Both the position numbers and the translations under genes were made by a program. A DNA stretch of 64,000 nucleotides from Clitopilus passeckerianus. Its lineage: Eukaryota > Basidiomycota > Agaricomycetes > Agaricales > Entolomataceae. The notes below the pieces were generated by a model that saw only the letters and a program-made list of their open reading frames with translations, searched no databases and had not been told where the DNA came from. The DNA is taken from assembly GCA_944990035.1 (NCBI GenBank), contig CALYLX010000146.1:124001-188000 (forward strand), read 5' to 3'. Below are positions 25,202 to 37,578 of this stretch, in pieces. How positions within the stretch are numbered: the stretch's first letter is position 1; the number at the start of each line of letters is the position of its first letter.

Positions 25202-26447
25202 CTAATCTCCCACCTTCGGTTTGAAACCATCTTTGCCCCCGTCAGGCTTAGGTTTCTTCGCTGGTGTATCAGGCTCGTTGGTGAGATCAATCTCATGGAC
25301 AGGTGACCCCCGTTCGGGTGATTTTTCGACCTTCACTTTCTTCGGGGAAGGTGTATCCGGTGTAATGGTGAACTTCCGCTCAGGTGTTCGGCTTCTCGAC
25401 CTCTTCTGGCCGACTTGCTGGGTCTCGGAAGGGACGTCCTCTGGCTTGACGGCTTTGGTTTTTTGCTTCGTGAACATGGCCTCGATGCCATCCTTCCGCT
25501 GTGCCACAGGTTCGATGAATGAAGACGATTCAGTTCCCACTTTCCCAACTTCCTTCGGCACTTGATAGCTGGAGGGTTGTGAGGGTCAAGATAATCCAGG
25601 GCTTCTGGAGGAACTCACCATTCCAGAGGGGAGGTATTATCATGGTAAGGGTCCAAAAGCTTCGCGAGTTCTGGGGTCCATGTTTGGGAGGAGGTATCCA
25701 GCCATTTATCCAATGCAGATCGAGTTGAGAGAATTACTGGCTGGCGGTCGTGTAACCAGTCGAAGTCCTTGTTTGCAGCGGTTGTCACAATGGTAAATGT
25801 CCACAGAGGTTTGCTCTGCCCTGCCTGAAATTACTCCAAGTTGCGTGACTTCTGGGAGAACGACCTACCTTCCAGAGTGACACAGTCGTAGAGACCGGCC
25901 ATGAGCATGAGTTTCCCATCTTTATGCTTCGTGAAGTGAGGTAGTTTTTCCTTTCCCTTCGTCAACCATTCATAATACCTGAATTAACGTCAGTGCGGCG
26001 CATTCTACCAGAAGGGAAAACACATACCCCTGACATAAAACTGCACATCTCTTCTTTCCCTTGATAGATCCCCACATGCCACCTCCTTCAATCAGATTCT
26101 CAGACCGAGCATTGGTTGTGCTGAGTGACTTGTCCTCAAATTTGCTCCAGCTCGGAACCAAACCCCATTTCATTGTCTGCAAAATATATCCGTTCCCCTC
26201 AGTAGGACCAGAGTCCGAAGGGCCGGGATCTCTCCGCCTAATTACGGGTGCTTGAGAGCGAGGCGCAATGTTGTACCGAGGGACAAATTCGTCTTCGTCT
26301 TCCCAATCGTCAATATCGTCTTCAAGGTCATCATGACCTGGAACTCTTCTTATATCTCCACGCTATTCAAGCCTTTGTAAATATGTAATTTCAGAAGCAA
26401 AAGCGGCTCATTCTTACAGGCAAACGAAGGGCAAAACGGCCACACAT
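25202..26447 (-). CDS. HMCES: SRAP-domain abasic-site processing protein (HMCES/YedK)
   Basis: HMCES/YedK proteins crosslink to abasic sites in single-stranded DNA through the N-terminal Cys exposed after Met removal. The start at 26447 gives MCGRFALRLP, placing the catalytic Cys at position 2 as required. Later blocks: VPRYNIAP (conserved Asn), MKWGLVPSW, TTNARSE, KRCAVLCQGYYEW (catalytic Glu), GLYD and FTIVTTAAN, then HDRQPVIL (catalytic His; DRMP is usual). A basic C-terminal tail (about 100 aa, with RSRSRTPERKF and SPKKVKVEKSPERG) is longer than in bacteria and may hold nuclear-localisation or PCNA-type peptides. Four introns. It lies head-to-head with the TAF-like gene over 168 bp. Confidence 0.92.
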
Positions 26448-26615
26448 GGTGATGACTTGAGAATGATCGAGCGAAAGAGTTGCGGAGGTGGCGGTGTCCA
26501 ATGTTGACGGATGCTTACCCAAGACCGTGGGAAACCCTGCTGAACACGAACGTCGACGGTCAAAGGCTGCCACCCAACGTCGCAGCACTGGCCTCGTCGT
26601 CGCCGTCCAAGTAAC
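26448..26615. promoter_or_regulatory. Compact bidirectional promoter between HMCES and the TAF-like gene
   Basis: Only 168 bp separate the two divergent ATGs. It contains a CTCCGCAACTC/CAATGTTG stretch but no motif I can name. Confidence 0.5.
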
Positions 26616-28404
26616 ATGGATAATGCCTCATTCAAACTCATAGAATCTGCGACGAATAGGACCCTTCATGCTCAAGGCTTCTCACGAGCCTCTTCTCAGG
26701 CTTCACTAGTCCTGTCAGATCTCCTGTCGCGTTACTTGACTCTTCTATCTGCGACCTGCGTCAAATATGCACAACATGCTGGGAGAAGAGGGCTGACAGC
26801 GAGGGATGCATTTGGTGCCCTCGAAGAACTAGGGGTTAGCATGGACGAACTTCACGATTACTGCACCACAGAAGGAAAGGAGCTAAATCGGTATGCTATT
26901 TATTCTGCACGTCGTGTCGAGGATCTCTACGAGTTCAGAGGTAATATTTGCTGCATTGCATGCAATTGGAGACGTGTCCTTACGCTCATACAGCGCACCT
27001 TGCGGACGGGCTTCGACAAGATCGTGACGACACCATTCCACTCCAATACGCACCTTACAACCCGTCTGACGAGGAAGATGAGTCAGAGAGTGAAGAGGAG
27101 GAAGACGCAGAGATGGAAGAGCAGAATTCCGAGGAAACCCAAATGGATGTCGACATACCCATTCTGAAGCAAGGTGCACCACCCTCCGACCGAGACGCTG
27201 GCGTCACGCGAATATCGACGCCACCACTGCCCCTTTCTCCTGTTTCCAACCCATCATCACCTGCGAGAAAGCGGCCACGAAAAGCAAGCTGGGATGCACC
27301 AGACCATGTGCCCAGCTTCCTTCCACCGTTCCCTTCTTCCTCAGCACCGTCTTCTCCGCCCACAGTGGAATCACCAAAGCCGATTGTTGGCCCGCTTGGT
27401 CAATTCGAACTTCTTCCACCCCCACTTGCCACAGAAACGATTCGCGTGGAGAAGCCACCCATGAACATACCGCAGAGCCAGTCGATTACTACCACCGCTG
27501 CGGCCTCAGACTACCTTGTTCAAGTGCCATACTCTCAGTCTTCCTTGTCAAGCGCTGCGGAATGGCATCTTCCTGCGTCTCAACCTCCACCCGCATCGTC
27601 TCAGAAAGCCACCGTCCTCGCAACACCGCAAACAGAACGGTCACTGTTCTCTGCATATCATCACATTCTCACCCACCCACCGCCACCTAATGCCCAAGGT
27701 CCGACACCTGCAAGACATAGAGTTGCAATGGCAATGCTTTCCCTGATACAAAACACACCGCGGTGGGAACCTCCAGATACTTTATATTCTAGTGTTGCGC
27801 CATGCCCTCCTCGCATGACTGCCATTGGGCCAACATACCCTATGGCCAACGCGGAGTCAGGGCCAGACAAGGATGTTAAACTTCTACCGACCCAACCACG
27901 TCCTGTGGCGACCAGTGAGCGGATATCACCTCTGGTCAGCCAGCCACTCTCTCGCATACCTGATCTCGCTCGATCAATTCTCCCTGTATGTGGAATTTCT
28001 ATCATCGTGACCATGTTCTTGTCCTGACACACGATTTGCAGCCTACGATTCACTCGCGGACTAGCCGTCTTACTCACCCACCTCCTCTTCAACGGGGTTC
28101 AAAACTCCTTACCTATGGCAGTGGCGTTCCAGCCCCTTGGAATGCCAATGCACCAGCAGCTCCAGATCAAGTACCGCCAACACCTTCTCTAGGCAAGGCA
28201 AAAGAGAAGGAGAAAGAATCATCGGATCCGTCTAGCAAACCAGTACTACCTGACGCACGACTCTATGCGACCTGGGACTACGAGACGAAGGATTACAGAG
28301 TACCATTGGCGCCGACTGGGAAGGCCAGAGGGAGGATGGGAAGCGTGCAGGGTGGGAGTGGGTTGATATCGCTACAGTTAGGATCCCGAAAGGCCACGAA
28401 GTAG
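26616..28404 (+). CDS. Histone-fold (bromodomain-associated) TAF-like protein
   Basis: The N-terminal 105 residues match the bromodomain-associated (Bromo_TP) histone fold seen in TAF3/TAF8: LIESATNRTLHAQGFSRAS, VLSDLLSRYLTLLSATCVKYAQ, HAGRRGLTARDAFGALEELG. An intron (26941-26993) joins to an acidic Glu/Ser block (SDEEDESESEEEEDAE) and a long Pro/Ser-rich disordered region. A second intron near 27987-28041 precedes the C-terminal exon (LARSILP then PTIHSRTSRLTHPPP). The end, YETKDYRVPLAPTGKARGRMG, is a conserved-looking basic tail. Likely a TFIID or SAGA-linked subunit; TAF3 versus TAF8 is not resolved because no PHD finger is present. Length about 540 aa. Confidence 0.75.
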
Positions 28405-28480
28405 CTTATTGAGAGCATGGCTTTATGTGAACCATATATCGTATAATATAGCATGCACACGAGAGACATGGACTGACAAG

Positions 28481-30379
28481 ATGACTCATGAGGGCTTCAA
28501 GTCGCCTTGCACGATGAGCAAAAGCTCCCACGATATTTTCATGGCGTCCACTCGTGCAGCAATTGCCCTCGGTTCCAATCTCGGAGATCGCTTCTTCAAC
28601 GTCGAGCTAGCGCTCCGACTGCTTGAAGCTCCTCAGCATGTTCTGACTGATGAACTTAACCAGGATGCCTTCGCCAATGTCGTCGACACCGGATTTCTCT
28701 ATGAAACATCACCCATGTATGTGACCGACCAACCCTCGTTCATTAACACTGCTTGTCTCGTCAGTCCCTTCATACTCTGGGAGGATGATCTTTTTCCAAT
28801 GGTTCTTAGATTGATACAAATTTAGAGCCGGAGAAACTTTTGCAACTCCTGAAGGAAATTGAGGCCACCATCGGACGAGTTCCATCGATACGCAATGGAC
28901 CGAGAGCTGTCGACCTTGACGTCCTATTTTATGGCAACGAGGAAATCGACACTAGACCTGTAGAGGAGAGAACAGGGCTCTCGAATCTTGAAGGGCATCT
29001 CTTAGTCCCACATCCAAGGATCCCGGAACGAGAGTTTGTCTTACGCCCTCTAAACGAGTATGTATCCCCAGACATGACTCATGAAATTCAATTAACAACT
29101 GCTGCATCTAGTATGATTCCTGACTACATACATCCTGTCATTGGAACGACAATATCTGAAATTATGGATGCGCTTCAGGAGGAAGATCCATCTATGTGCC
29201 GAGTCATCCCCTTCCCTCAGTATCCCATCCCGTCAGATTCGACATGGTCATTCTCTCCGATCCCCATTGTGCCGGCTACTTCAACATACTGGACATATCC
29301 AATAGTTGGGAAGAAGCAGTCTAGCAATGTGCCGCGCAGAACACACATCATGAGCACCCTCAACGCAACACCCGACTCGTTCTCGGACGGTGCTGTCCAT
29401 AATACCTTGCCAACTGCAATAGATTATTCAAGGCAATCAGCCAAAGATAGAGCATCTATAATCGACATCGGAGGATTCTCGACACGCCCTGGTGCAGCGT
29501 ATGTCAGTACCGAAGAAGAGATTAGCCGTGTTCTGCCTATCGTCCAGGCAATCCGAGACGACGTACAACCACATAGCGGGAACAATCCTGAACAACTCAC
29601 CACCATTCCTCTGAGCATTGACACCTTCCGCCCAGAGGTTGCTGAAGCTGTTATCCAGGCCGGCGTCAACTGCATCAACGATGTTTATTCGTTCACCGGA
29701 CGAGACCTCTACCCACCCATTGACGGTGAAGCGAAGACTCGAGCCGAGGAGTCTATGCTGGAGATGAAAGGGATTGCGAGGGCATATGCTGTTCCTGTGG
29801 TTTTGATGCATTCTCGCGGAGATGCTGGAAAAAACAAGGACTACAGCATGTATCTAAATGGAAAGGCTGGCTCTGTACTGCGTGGGGTGCAAATTGAGTT
29901 GGGGGAGAAGGTGGCGGCGATTGTAAAGGGCAAGGGAGGCGTCAGAAGATGGATGGTCATTGTTGATCCAGGGCTTGGTTTCAGTAAGACTGTGGAAGGC
30001 AACCTGGAAGTCCTTCGGAATGCTGCAAAAACAGTAGAGGATGCCTTCATAGGCGAAGGTTTGCCTTTTGCTGATACCGTGCTCCCTGTACTCATATATT
30101 GAACCTCACAGGATTAAGTCGAACCCGAAATCCGCTCAGAGGTTATCCACAATTGATTGGCCCCTCGAGAAAATCCTTCTTAGGGTCCATCCTTGAATCA
30201 AGTCAGGGTGGGAGGGAAACCACCCCAAAGAACGGACGTGGGCCACGGCATCAGCTGTTACCTGTGCTATACAACAGGGGGCATTGGTAGTGAGGGTGCA
30301 TGATACCGAGGAGATGTTGGACATTGTCAACGTTGCTGATGCTTTATGGAAGTCTGGTCAGCTCTTACCACTGTCGTGA
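28481..30379 (+). CDS. FOL1: Folate synthesis enzyme HPPK-DHPS, apparent 1-bp frameshift near the 3' end
   Basis: Bifunctional enzyme making dihydropteroate: 6-hydroxymethyl-dihydropterin pyrophosphokinase then dihydropteroate synthase. HPPK: AIALGSNLGDRF, FLYETSPMYVTDQPSF, NGPRAVDLDVLFYG and LLVPHPRIPEREFVLRPL. DHPS: IMSTLNATPDSFSDGA, IDIGGFSTRPGA, SIDTFRPEVAEA, CINDVYSF, VLMHSRGD, VDPGLGFSKT and LIGPSRKSFLG, with RVHD near the end. Introns: 28760-28810 and 30059-30111. The yeast protein also has an N-terminal DHNA aldolase domain; none is present here, because the preceding gene ends 77 bp upstream. After GGRETTPK (30227-30232) the frame shifts by one: reading with one extra base gives ERTWATASAVTCAIQQG and the normal C-terminus ending LLPLS at 30379. 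A broken essential enzyme is unlikely, so an assembly indel is favoured. Confidence 0.88.
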
Positions 30380-30450
30380 TTTATTCTCTGTAATTTTTGG
30401 GTAATTTATCGTATTTACAAAGGCAGTAGTGGCACGAGCCAAGTCATTCT

Positions 30451-30490
30451 GACGCGTTCTAATTAGACGCGCCGGTCGCGTCCTCATTAG
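30451..30490. promoter_or_regulatory. ACGCGT/GACGCG cluster upstream of the RBR ligase gene
   Basis: ACGCGT at 30452-30457, AGACGCGCC near 30464 and a reverse-oriented CGCGTCC near 30476. It lies about 130-170 bp before the chosen start of the RBR gene. Confidence 0.4.
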
Positions 30491-30620
30491 GACGTGTATG
30501 GTGTGGTCCTATTTGGGTGCTGTTATATTCTCACACGGCACCCCTTCGCACCAGCGGCTACTCACAAAGCGCCTTATTGAGTCAAGGCAGCGAAAACGCA
30601 CGTTGCTCGCACCCATTGCC

Positions 30621-33600
30621 ATGCGATCGTTTGGGCCACCTATTGAAATATCTTCGTCTCCAGAACCAGAAGACCTGCCTCCACCACGAAGGAAACAGCC
30701 GTCATCTTGCCCAAAACCGACCCAGAGTCGACCCAGGTCGGTGATTGAGCTCACAGATTCAGATAGTGATTCTTCAGCTCCAGAAGTACGCCCTCAGTAT
30801 CGAGGAATCCTACAGAATGCAGGGAGCTCCTCTGGAGGTCCAAAAAGTCCGATGAACCGGGGTGCATCGCATTCTCAGCAAAATGTTCTGGCCCAAACAA
30901 AGGGACCCACACCAAAAGCTGGGAGTTCGAATGCAAGCAATGGCCTTTTGTTCTTACCAGGCGATGAGGAGAATGATCCCTTTATTGCCAATGCCAACGT
31001 CGCTACGACTCCGCACTCTCCCCGACGAGCAGCTGGATCCCTCCCATTACAAACAGGCAGTTCTGCAAATACGATCCCAGCAAACGTCCACCCCTTCGAC
31101 GCGGCCTTCGTTCAAATGGTCATGCCGGATTGGAACATTGACTGGGCAGCCGGGGGTCCACCATCTAATGAACCCATTGCAGGCGCTGAACCCGAGATTG
31201 CATGGCCGCAGGCAGAGAACGCTCCCAAAGAGGCTGATACAGCACTTCCCGACCCTCAACCTGTGGTTGAACTCCAACCTGATCCGAATCCGGAATCAGC
31301 TTATGTTGCCAGTGTCCTGGAGATTGTACCAGATGTAGACCCCGGCCATGCTCTCACACTCGTCCTCAAGCATATGCCCGAAAGTCAGCAATCTACAGTC
31401 GAACGAGTCCTGCATATCCTCCTTGAAGATGCCTCGTACCCGAAAGTACGGAAGAACAAAGGAAAGAAGCGGCAAGGTGATGAGGATGTTAGCGATACTC
31501 CTTCAAAAAAAGCCAAGGTCGATTATGCCGACAAGCACCGGCCTTTCAAAGGAGGTCTCGATTATATCGAATTGGCTCTGGTGTGGCCTAACTCTCTCCA
31601 GCTTTCATATGCCTTTACTAACCCTACTTCTCAGGAATACCTACAGATGGACTTTCCATTCGCGCCAAAGCCCTTCTTGCGATCCGCGCTTACGAGGCAC
31701 AGTTCGCTCTATGCACCAACCTATCTATACCTACGACAAGCCGAAAAGGACCACCAAGAAGGGAAGGGGTCCCTGCCTTATCAACGAAAAGGTCAGCCAT
31801 ACACACAAAGTTCTAAGGGTAAACGCAGGCAACTACACGACCCTGAATTCGACGCTGAACGAGCATGGCTTGTCGCTGAGCATATCAACCCAGTTCAATC
31901 ACAAGCCCCTGCAAATGTAGAGGAGGACGTGGAGAATGGCATCGAATGCGGATGCTGCTTTGCTTCCCTGCCATTTGTAAGAAACGCTCTTTGCTCGCAC
32001 CAGAGATCTTTCTGACGCGAACTAGGATAAAATGGTCCAATGTCCAGAAGCCCACCTCTTCTGCTCGGACTGTATGACAAGCTATGCTGAGACGCTCCTC
32101 GGCTCGCATAATCCAGACATAAAATGCATGGATCAGTCTGGTTGCAAGGCCGAGATCCCACCATCCGAACTAAAACGCTTCCTGCCAAAGAAATTACTCA
32201 ACTTGTGGGAACGTGTGAAACAACGCAAAGAGGTTCAAGCTGCTGCTATTGAAGGTCTTGAAGAATGTCCGTTCTGTGAATGGGGATGTGTCATTGAAAA
32301 TCCGGATGAGAAGCTCCTTAGGTGTGGGAATGACGATGAGTGCGGTATTATTAGTTGTCGAAGTTGCAAAAAGAAGGTGCGTACAGCTGCATAATCTGAA
32401 GGCAACTTCGCTGATTCGTATGCTTTGTAGGACCATTTGCCTAAGAGCTGTAAAGGTATGAGATATGAAAGCTTATATTTCATGTCTTAACTGTTGTTCG
32501 CAGAGGCCGAAGAAGATAAACATCTCGATAGTCAACATGCTGTTGAAGAAGCCATGAGTAAGCACCTGAGTCGAGTAATCTGCGAACCTCTATTTATCTG
32601 GTTCAACAGCTCAGGCTCTGATGCGCAACTGCCCCAGATGCAAGAAACGTAAGTTAGAACACCATTTAAGGACGACCCATGTCTGAAATCTTGGCCAGCC
32701 TTCATTAAGGAATACGGGGTATGTATACTCCTCACCTTCGGAAAGCGTCAGTTACTCATACTCGGCAATTAGTGCAATAAAATGTCCTGCCCAAACTGCC
32801 AATGTTTGTCATGCTACGTTTGTCGTCAAGAGATCAAGGGATACGATCACTTTGACCAGGTAAGAGTTGGTCCCCACCAATAAACCGTGGCCTAAAGCCT
32901 ATCTCCAAGACTCCGGCACATGCCACATCAAGTCGGAAGACTGGAAAATGTCAACTGTATGATAGCAACGTTGAGATCCGACATGCTGAAGAGGTGAAAA
33001 AAATTGTTGCTATCGGGATCGGATGCCTAATGTTAACCATGGCTCTAACAGGTTAAACAAGCCGCTAAGGCAGCGATGGAGAAGTTCAAGAAGGACAATC
33101 CAGATGCCGAGGAAGATGCAATTAAAGTGGATATCCCAACAGCTCCAGCCCAACGGCCTGCTGCGCCCCACTTGGGAATGCCCATGGCACCTCATGGCTT
33201 TAATGCACTTTTCAATCAAGCCGCCAGAGCCCGTGCGGAGGCAGACAGAAACCGGGCTCAGCAACGTATTGAAGCGATAAACGAAGCAATAGCCCATTTT
33301 GAGGGCCAGGCTCAGCAAGTTGACAATGACCTCAGGCGCCTACATCAAAATCGTCTCGAACATCCGGCTATGGAGGGGCACTATCGTTCTCAAATCATCG
33401 AAGTTGGCGAGAACCGAGGGCGGATTCATAACAATATCTACACCTTTCGCAACCAGCTTGTTCCGGCCAGAAACCTGTTGCTTCAAGCTGAACGACAGCT
33501 TGCCGCGGCAAACGCAGCTCCACCAGCTATCCCGCTTCCCCTCCAGAATCATCCACTGGTGCATGGAGCTATTCCCCCAATGCCCGCTTTGAATCAGCTC

Positions 33601-33651
33601 GGTGCCCATCCCATTTTCAGAGGTGTACATCCACCAGGTCATAGACATTAA
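30621..33651 (+). CDS. RBR-type E3 ubiquitin ligase, RNF216 (TRIAD3)-like
   Basis: RING-between-RING ubiquitin ligase. The ATG at 30621 (MRSFGPPIEISSSPE) is preferred; an in-frame ATG at 30498 would add 41 residues. N-terminal 380 aa: disordered, with an acidic SUMO-interaction-like stretch (SVIELTDSDSDSS), then a conserved region ending HINPVQ. RING1: IECGCCFASLPFDKMVQCPEAHLFC..C. IBR: CPFCEWGCVIEN and CGIISCRSCKKKDHLPKSC. RING2: MRNCPRCKKPFIKEYGCNKMSCPNC, with SCYVCRQEIKGYDHF. The CNKMSCPNC region carries the putative catalytic Cys. This layout and the GYDHF ending match RNF216. The C-terminal 200 aa contain a coiled coil (RAEADRNRAQQRIEAINEA) and a Pro-rich tail. About seven introns. Confidence 0.85.
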
Positions 33652-33819
33652 TCAGAATTGGATGACTCCAATGTCTTTGCATCCCTATTGGCAGCGAAGG
33701 GCAACACGTATATCTTGCACCCTGAAACTAGGACACTAATACCCCAAACTTATACCACGTATAATCTACGGTAGACTTTCTTGTAATGTAAATCTAGGGC
33801 ACGGTCAATAGTGACAGGA

Positions 33820-36800
33820 TTATCCATCATTTAATACCTCTCTTGCCATCCCTCCTGCTAAGACAAAACCACGGTCTTCCTCGTCTGGTTTCTCGTTGCG
33901 ACTATCCAGATACTCAGTTCTATGACATAATTAGTGCACGGTCTCCGTAGAGAAGCAATGCACTCACTCCAACCTAGAGATGTAGTTCCCGTCCATTTCA
34001 ATGTCCAGATGTGGGCCTGCATATAATTTGTTCCGGATAGCAAACTGTAAAAGCCCTCCCCAGTAGGGGTCTTGCTTCAAGACAGAACCATTGCCAACAA
34101 TGATGAGAAGCTCTTTTGCTCGTGTTATAGCGACGTTCATCCTGGTAATGAAATTAGGATCCTGTTACGAATTAGGGACATGAACAGACATACCGTTTCT
34201 TCTCAAATATGACGCCCATCGCTTTCTTGTTATCCTCAGGTACGAATCGTGGGCTTGATCTGACGCATGAGATGATGATAATACGACGCTCCCGTCCTTG
34301 ATAGTCCTGAAGACTTGTGAGCACGATCGATCGCAGAGTATACGAGTAGTACGAACTTCAACAGTTCCAACATCGACAGCGGCTAGGCTGGCCTCTCGTA
34401 GCTTGTGGCGTAGATTCCAAACTTGTGCTCGCCAAGGTGCCATGATGCCAATTTCGTTAGCAGCAAGGGGTGGAGATGATGAATCTCCTTCTCGCATGAG
34501 GCTTTTGACAATGTCAACAATCTTGTCGATTTCCCAGTTATTGAACCAAGTGACTCTCTGTAAAGAATCAATAATCGTACGGCTTTAATGAGGCTGAAGC
34601 GATCACCTCATCGAGGCAGTCTTCCTTGGCCTCATGGCCGAAGAAAACTAGAGGAAGGTCAGGGTTCGGCATATCGGACCATTCGACAACACCGTTGGTT
34701 GCTTGAGGTTCTAAAGTATCGTTGTAGAATAAGGTTGATGGTGGCATCAAGATTCCCGGATGACTGCGATAATTCTAGGTATTCATGAGCGTAGGGAAAG
34801 GTGTGATAGGTTTGGCTGGACCTTTATCAAGTTTGCGAAGGGTACGAAGGCCGAGGGTAGGTCATTTGAACTCTTCCTCCTGGTTTGAACCAAGTTCAGC
34901 ATCTTTCGGGCTTGAGAATGTTCCTTGTAGAGGTGCCGATCGAAGAGGCGTTCCAATAGCGATAAATGTAGCTCTGAGTTCCTCGCCTTTTCAGAGGAAA
35001 TGATCGGGCCAACTGGAACGGAGAGTTCAGATAACACTTTCTTGTTTAACCAAAAAAACAGGATAGATTTACGCTGGTTGATGTCTCCACAAAGTACCAG
35101 CTGTGGACCATGGGGTAGCGCAATTAGACTATCTTGGGCGGCTTCACTGTGGAGAGTTCGTGTATGCACGATGGATATCGGGACGAGTAGCTCGGGTTCA
35201 GACCCTTGAGCGGCCTGAGAAGTCTCTAAGCGTTTTTTGACCCCGATAAAAATCACAATCTTACTTCGTCTATTATTAAATGGGTCCAATGAGGTGTTCC
35301 TTGATGTTTGGCCTGTCGATGAGGATGAAGGGCATTTACGATGTTCTGTTCTAAGACTGCAAGTCCGGTGTTGGTACAATGTGCGGCTTTCAGTATGCTG
35401 GCGTCTAAGCAAGAACATACAACGACGCGAAATTTCATCAACGCGGGCCAGGGAGGCAACGCAAATTTGCCGTCCTCGACATCTGGAAAGCGGTCAGTGT
35501 CCAAGCCCACTAATCCTTAACGGATATGCACGTACAACAGTAGTGGAAGATCTCCTGTGGCACTTCAGCAAAGGTTCGACTGGTGTCGTTAAGCCGCAGC
35601 ATTTCAGACGGCTTTAGATGAGGTGCAAGTCTTTGCGCTAGCGTATCTGTTGCAGGATTTGAGGGCGCACAGAGCACAATACACGCTTCTGGTTGAATGC
35701 GTAGCACTTGCAAGACAGCTTCGACCACAGTTCTGTATTGTGAGTTTTAGAGCGAGTCTGGGCCCATATACTGGGCTCATACCTGGTTTTCCTGTTCCTG
35801 GCGGGCCGCTAATCAGGTACGGAACTGGGGATTGTCGGAGGGAGATGGAAGACACAGCAAGCTACAGGGCTACTCAGTACGAAATATAGGCCACAGGACA
35901 TAACTCACCCGTTGTTCAGCGTTCAGACCATGATCAAACCATTGCTCTTGCTCAATATGCGACCCTAAGGAGTGTACGCCATTCGCCTCCGGAAGGTCTT
36001 CAGGATCTGGAAATAGCCAGCGACGAGCTACATTGTTCTTCCCGGGTTCAACCTTCAGCGAGGACCCCATCATTAAGGCCGCAGTTTCCATCGCCATCAC
36101 TGGCAATGCGTTTAGGAGGAAGGAGATATTGTAAGACAAGGGTAGGGTATCGTCCGATGCGATTGCTTTGCTGCTGGGCATTGCCATCCGAATGTGATCT
36201 CTCAAAGTTGGTGAAACGAAATCTATGTTTAGGTCTAAGTACCAGTGAAGATCCTGTCAAAGAATGGTACTCACGGACGTAACCCTCACGTTTGACCATC
36301 ATAGATACCCTCCCTTCGAAAGCTCTATCTGTACCTCTGCAATTTTGCTCGTCTACTTCCCGGAGATGGACGAGGTCACCAATCTCTAACCGAGGGTGGT
36401 TTTCACGAATACCGGGAACATGAATCACGAATTTGGATTCAACCCAGTTGGAGACCTGAACAGCAGTTTTATACAGGACAATTTGTTCTTTTTCCAAGCA
36501 AAGAGATTCAAGTTCCCAGCCTAACAGCGTTACCCAGTGTTCAGTATAGCTTTCAAGCTGAAGAGGCGGGCAGTTGTCGGTAGTCGGGGGCGAAGATAGA
36601 ATGATAGAAATGGGTGGATTTTCAATTAGTGTTTGCGGAAGGAAAGATCGAAGATAGTAGAAAGAAGGAAAAACGGGAATAGGGGCCAAAGGAAAAAGCA
36701 TATGTGGTTTTTTCTGGATATTTTTCAGATATTGAGGGGTAAATGGATCTGCCTAAAGGGTTGGTGCTTGAGTTTCAGTCAATGCACTGCAAAGAGTCAA

Positions 36801-37349
36801 GCCCACATATTTATCGAGCTGGAACTCCTGCTTAAAAAGACGATCAGGATTCGATGTCTTTCCAAGACAGCTGGAACGGACCTTAAAACACTCGGTCGAT
36901 TCAACCAATGTCTCTTCCGAGGATGCCAGTGGAGTCGTGATAGATTGAGGAGATAACATGAATGATTGTGGAGGAAGCAATTGGTTGGAAGCTGGCACAA
37001 CTAACTTTGCCAGTGAAGGTTTTTTCAACGTAATTATGGGCCGAGTATCAGGCAATGGAAACAGACCCGGCTTCGAAGCATGGCCAGGAAATGGTGCAAA
37101 TCTGCCTTTCCAGAATCCATGATATGATTCTCCTGGAGTGGCAGGGGCGCATTGTTGCTGAGGTGTCGGTATATGCCAGCCGCTGGGGTCTACAGTAAAA
37201 TGAGGCGGTGGTGGATGCGTCGCATAAGGGCTATACCCATTGTATGGTGGAACCGGGACGAATTGCTGCTGATTCGTCGGATACACCGGTGTAACAGGTC
37301 CATTTCCATACCCCCATCCCGGAGGATGCGGAGGATGGTGGTAGTACAT
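33820..37349 (-). CDS. MOV10/SDE3-like SF1 RNA helicase, apparent 1-bp frameshift in Walker A
   Basis: UPF1-like superfamily 1 helicase of the MOV10/SDE3 type, linked in other eukaryotes to RNA silencing and retroelement control. The N-terminus (ATG 37349) is a Tyr/Pro/Gln-rich low-complexity region of about 150 aa. Helicase motifs on the minus strand: LNAEQR (Q-like), SGPPGTGK (I, 35790), VLCAPSNPATD (Ia), LIIDEAAQ (II), LCGDINQLGP (III; an intron starting at GTAAAT interrupts it), NYRSHPGILMPPS (IV), DYQGRERRIIIIS (V) and NVAITRAKELLI (VI). At 35787-35790 the run of four T (AAAA on the coding strand) is one short: an extra A gives GKTRTVVEAV and keeps the following intron in phase. As written, the essential GKT and all downstream motifs are out of frame. 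Ends at GGMAREVLNDG (33820). Confidence 0.83.
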
Positions 37350-37445
37350 TGTCAAGCACTACACCGCACTAGACGCCATTGGCGTTAAGGTCAAGGCTGT
37401 TGTCGCGGTCGCTTAGCCCTGTGGCTAAACTTGTATAAAGCATCT

Positions 37446-37485
37446 CACGTGAGCGACGCGTCCCGCTAAATGACGCGCGTCTGAC
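37446..37485. promoter_or_regulatory. ACGCGT cluster with CACGTG upstream of the MOV10-like helicase
   Basis: CACGTG (37446-37451), ACGCGT (37456-37461) and GACGCGCGTC (about 37472-37481) lie 100-130 bp upstream of the helicase start on the minus strand. Confidence 0.4.
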
Positions 37486-37578
37486 TCAGCTTTTAGTCCA
37501 CCAGTCACCATAGCCGTCTCTTGTCTCTTCCTTGAAACTCATTGATTTCAGATTCTAATACAAGTTTAATGCACATTT

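Noticed and set aside
24666..25205. Plus-strand 179-codon open frame
   Set aside because: No domain, unusual composition, overlaps the HMCES 3' end; likely chance.
35787..35790. Programmed ribosomal frameshifting in the helicase
   Set aside because: No slippery heptamer plus structure is evident, and the same kind of slip occurs in unrelated genes, favouring assembly error.
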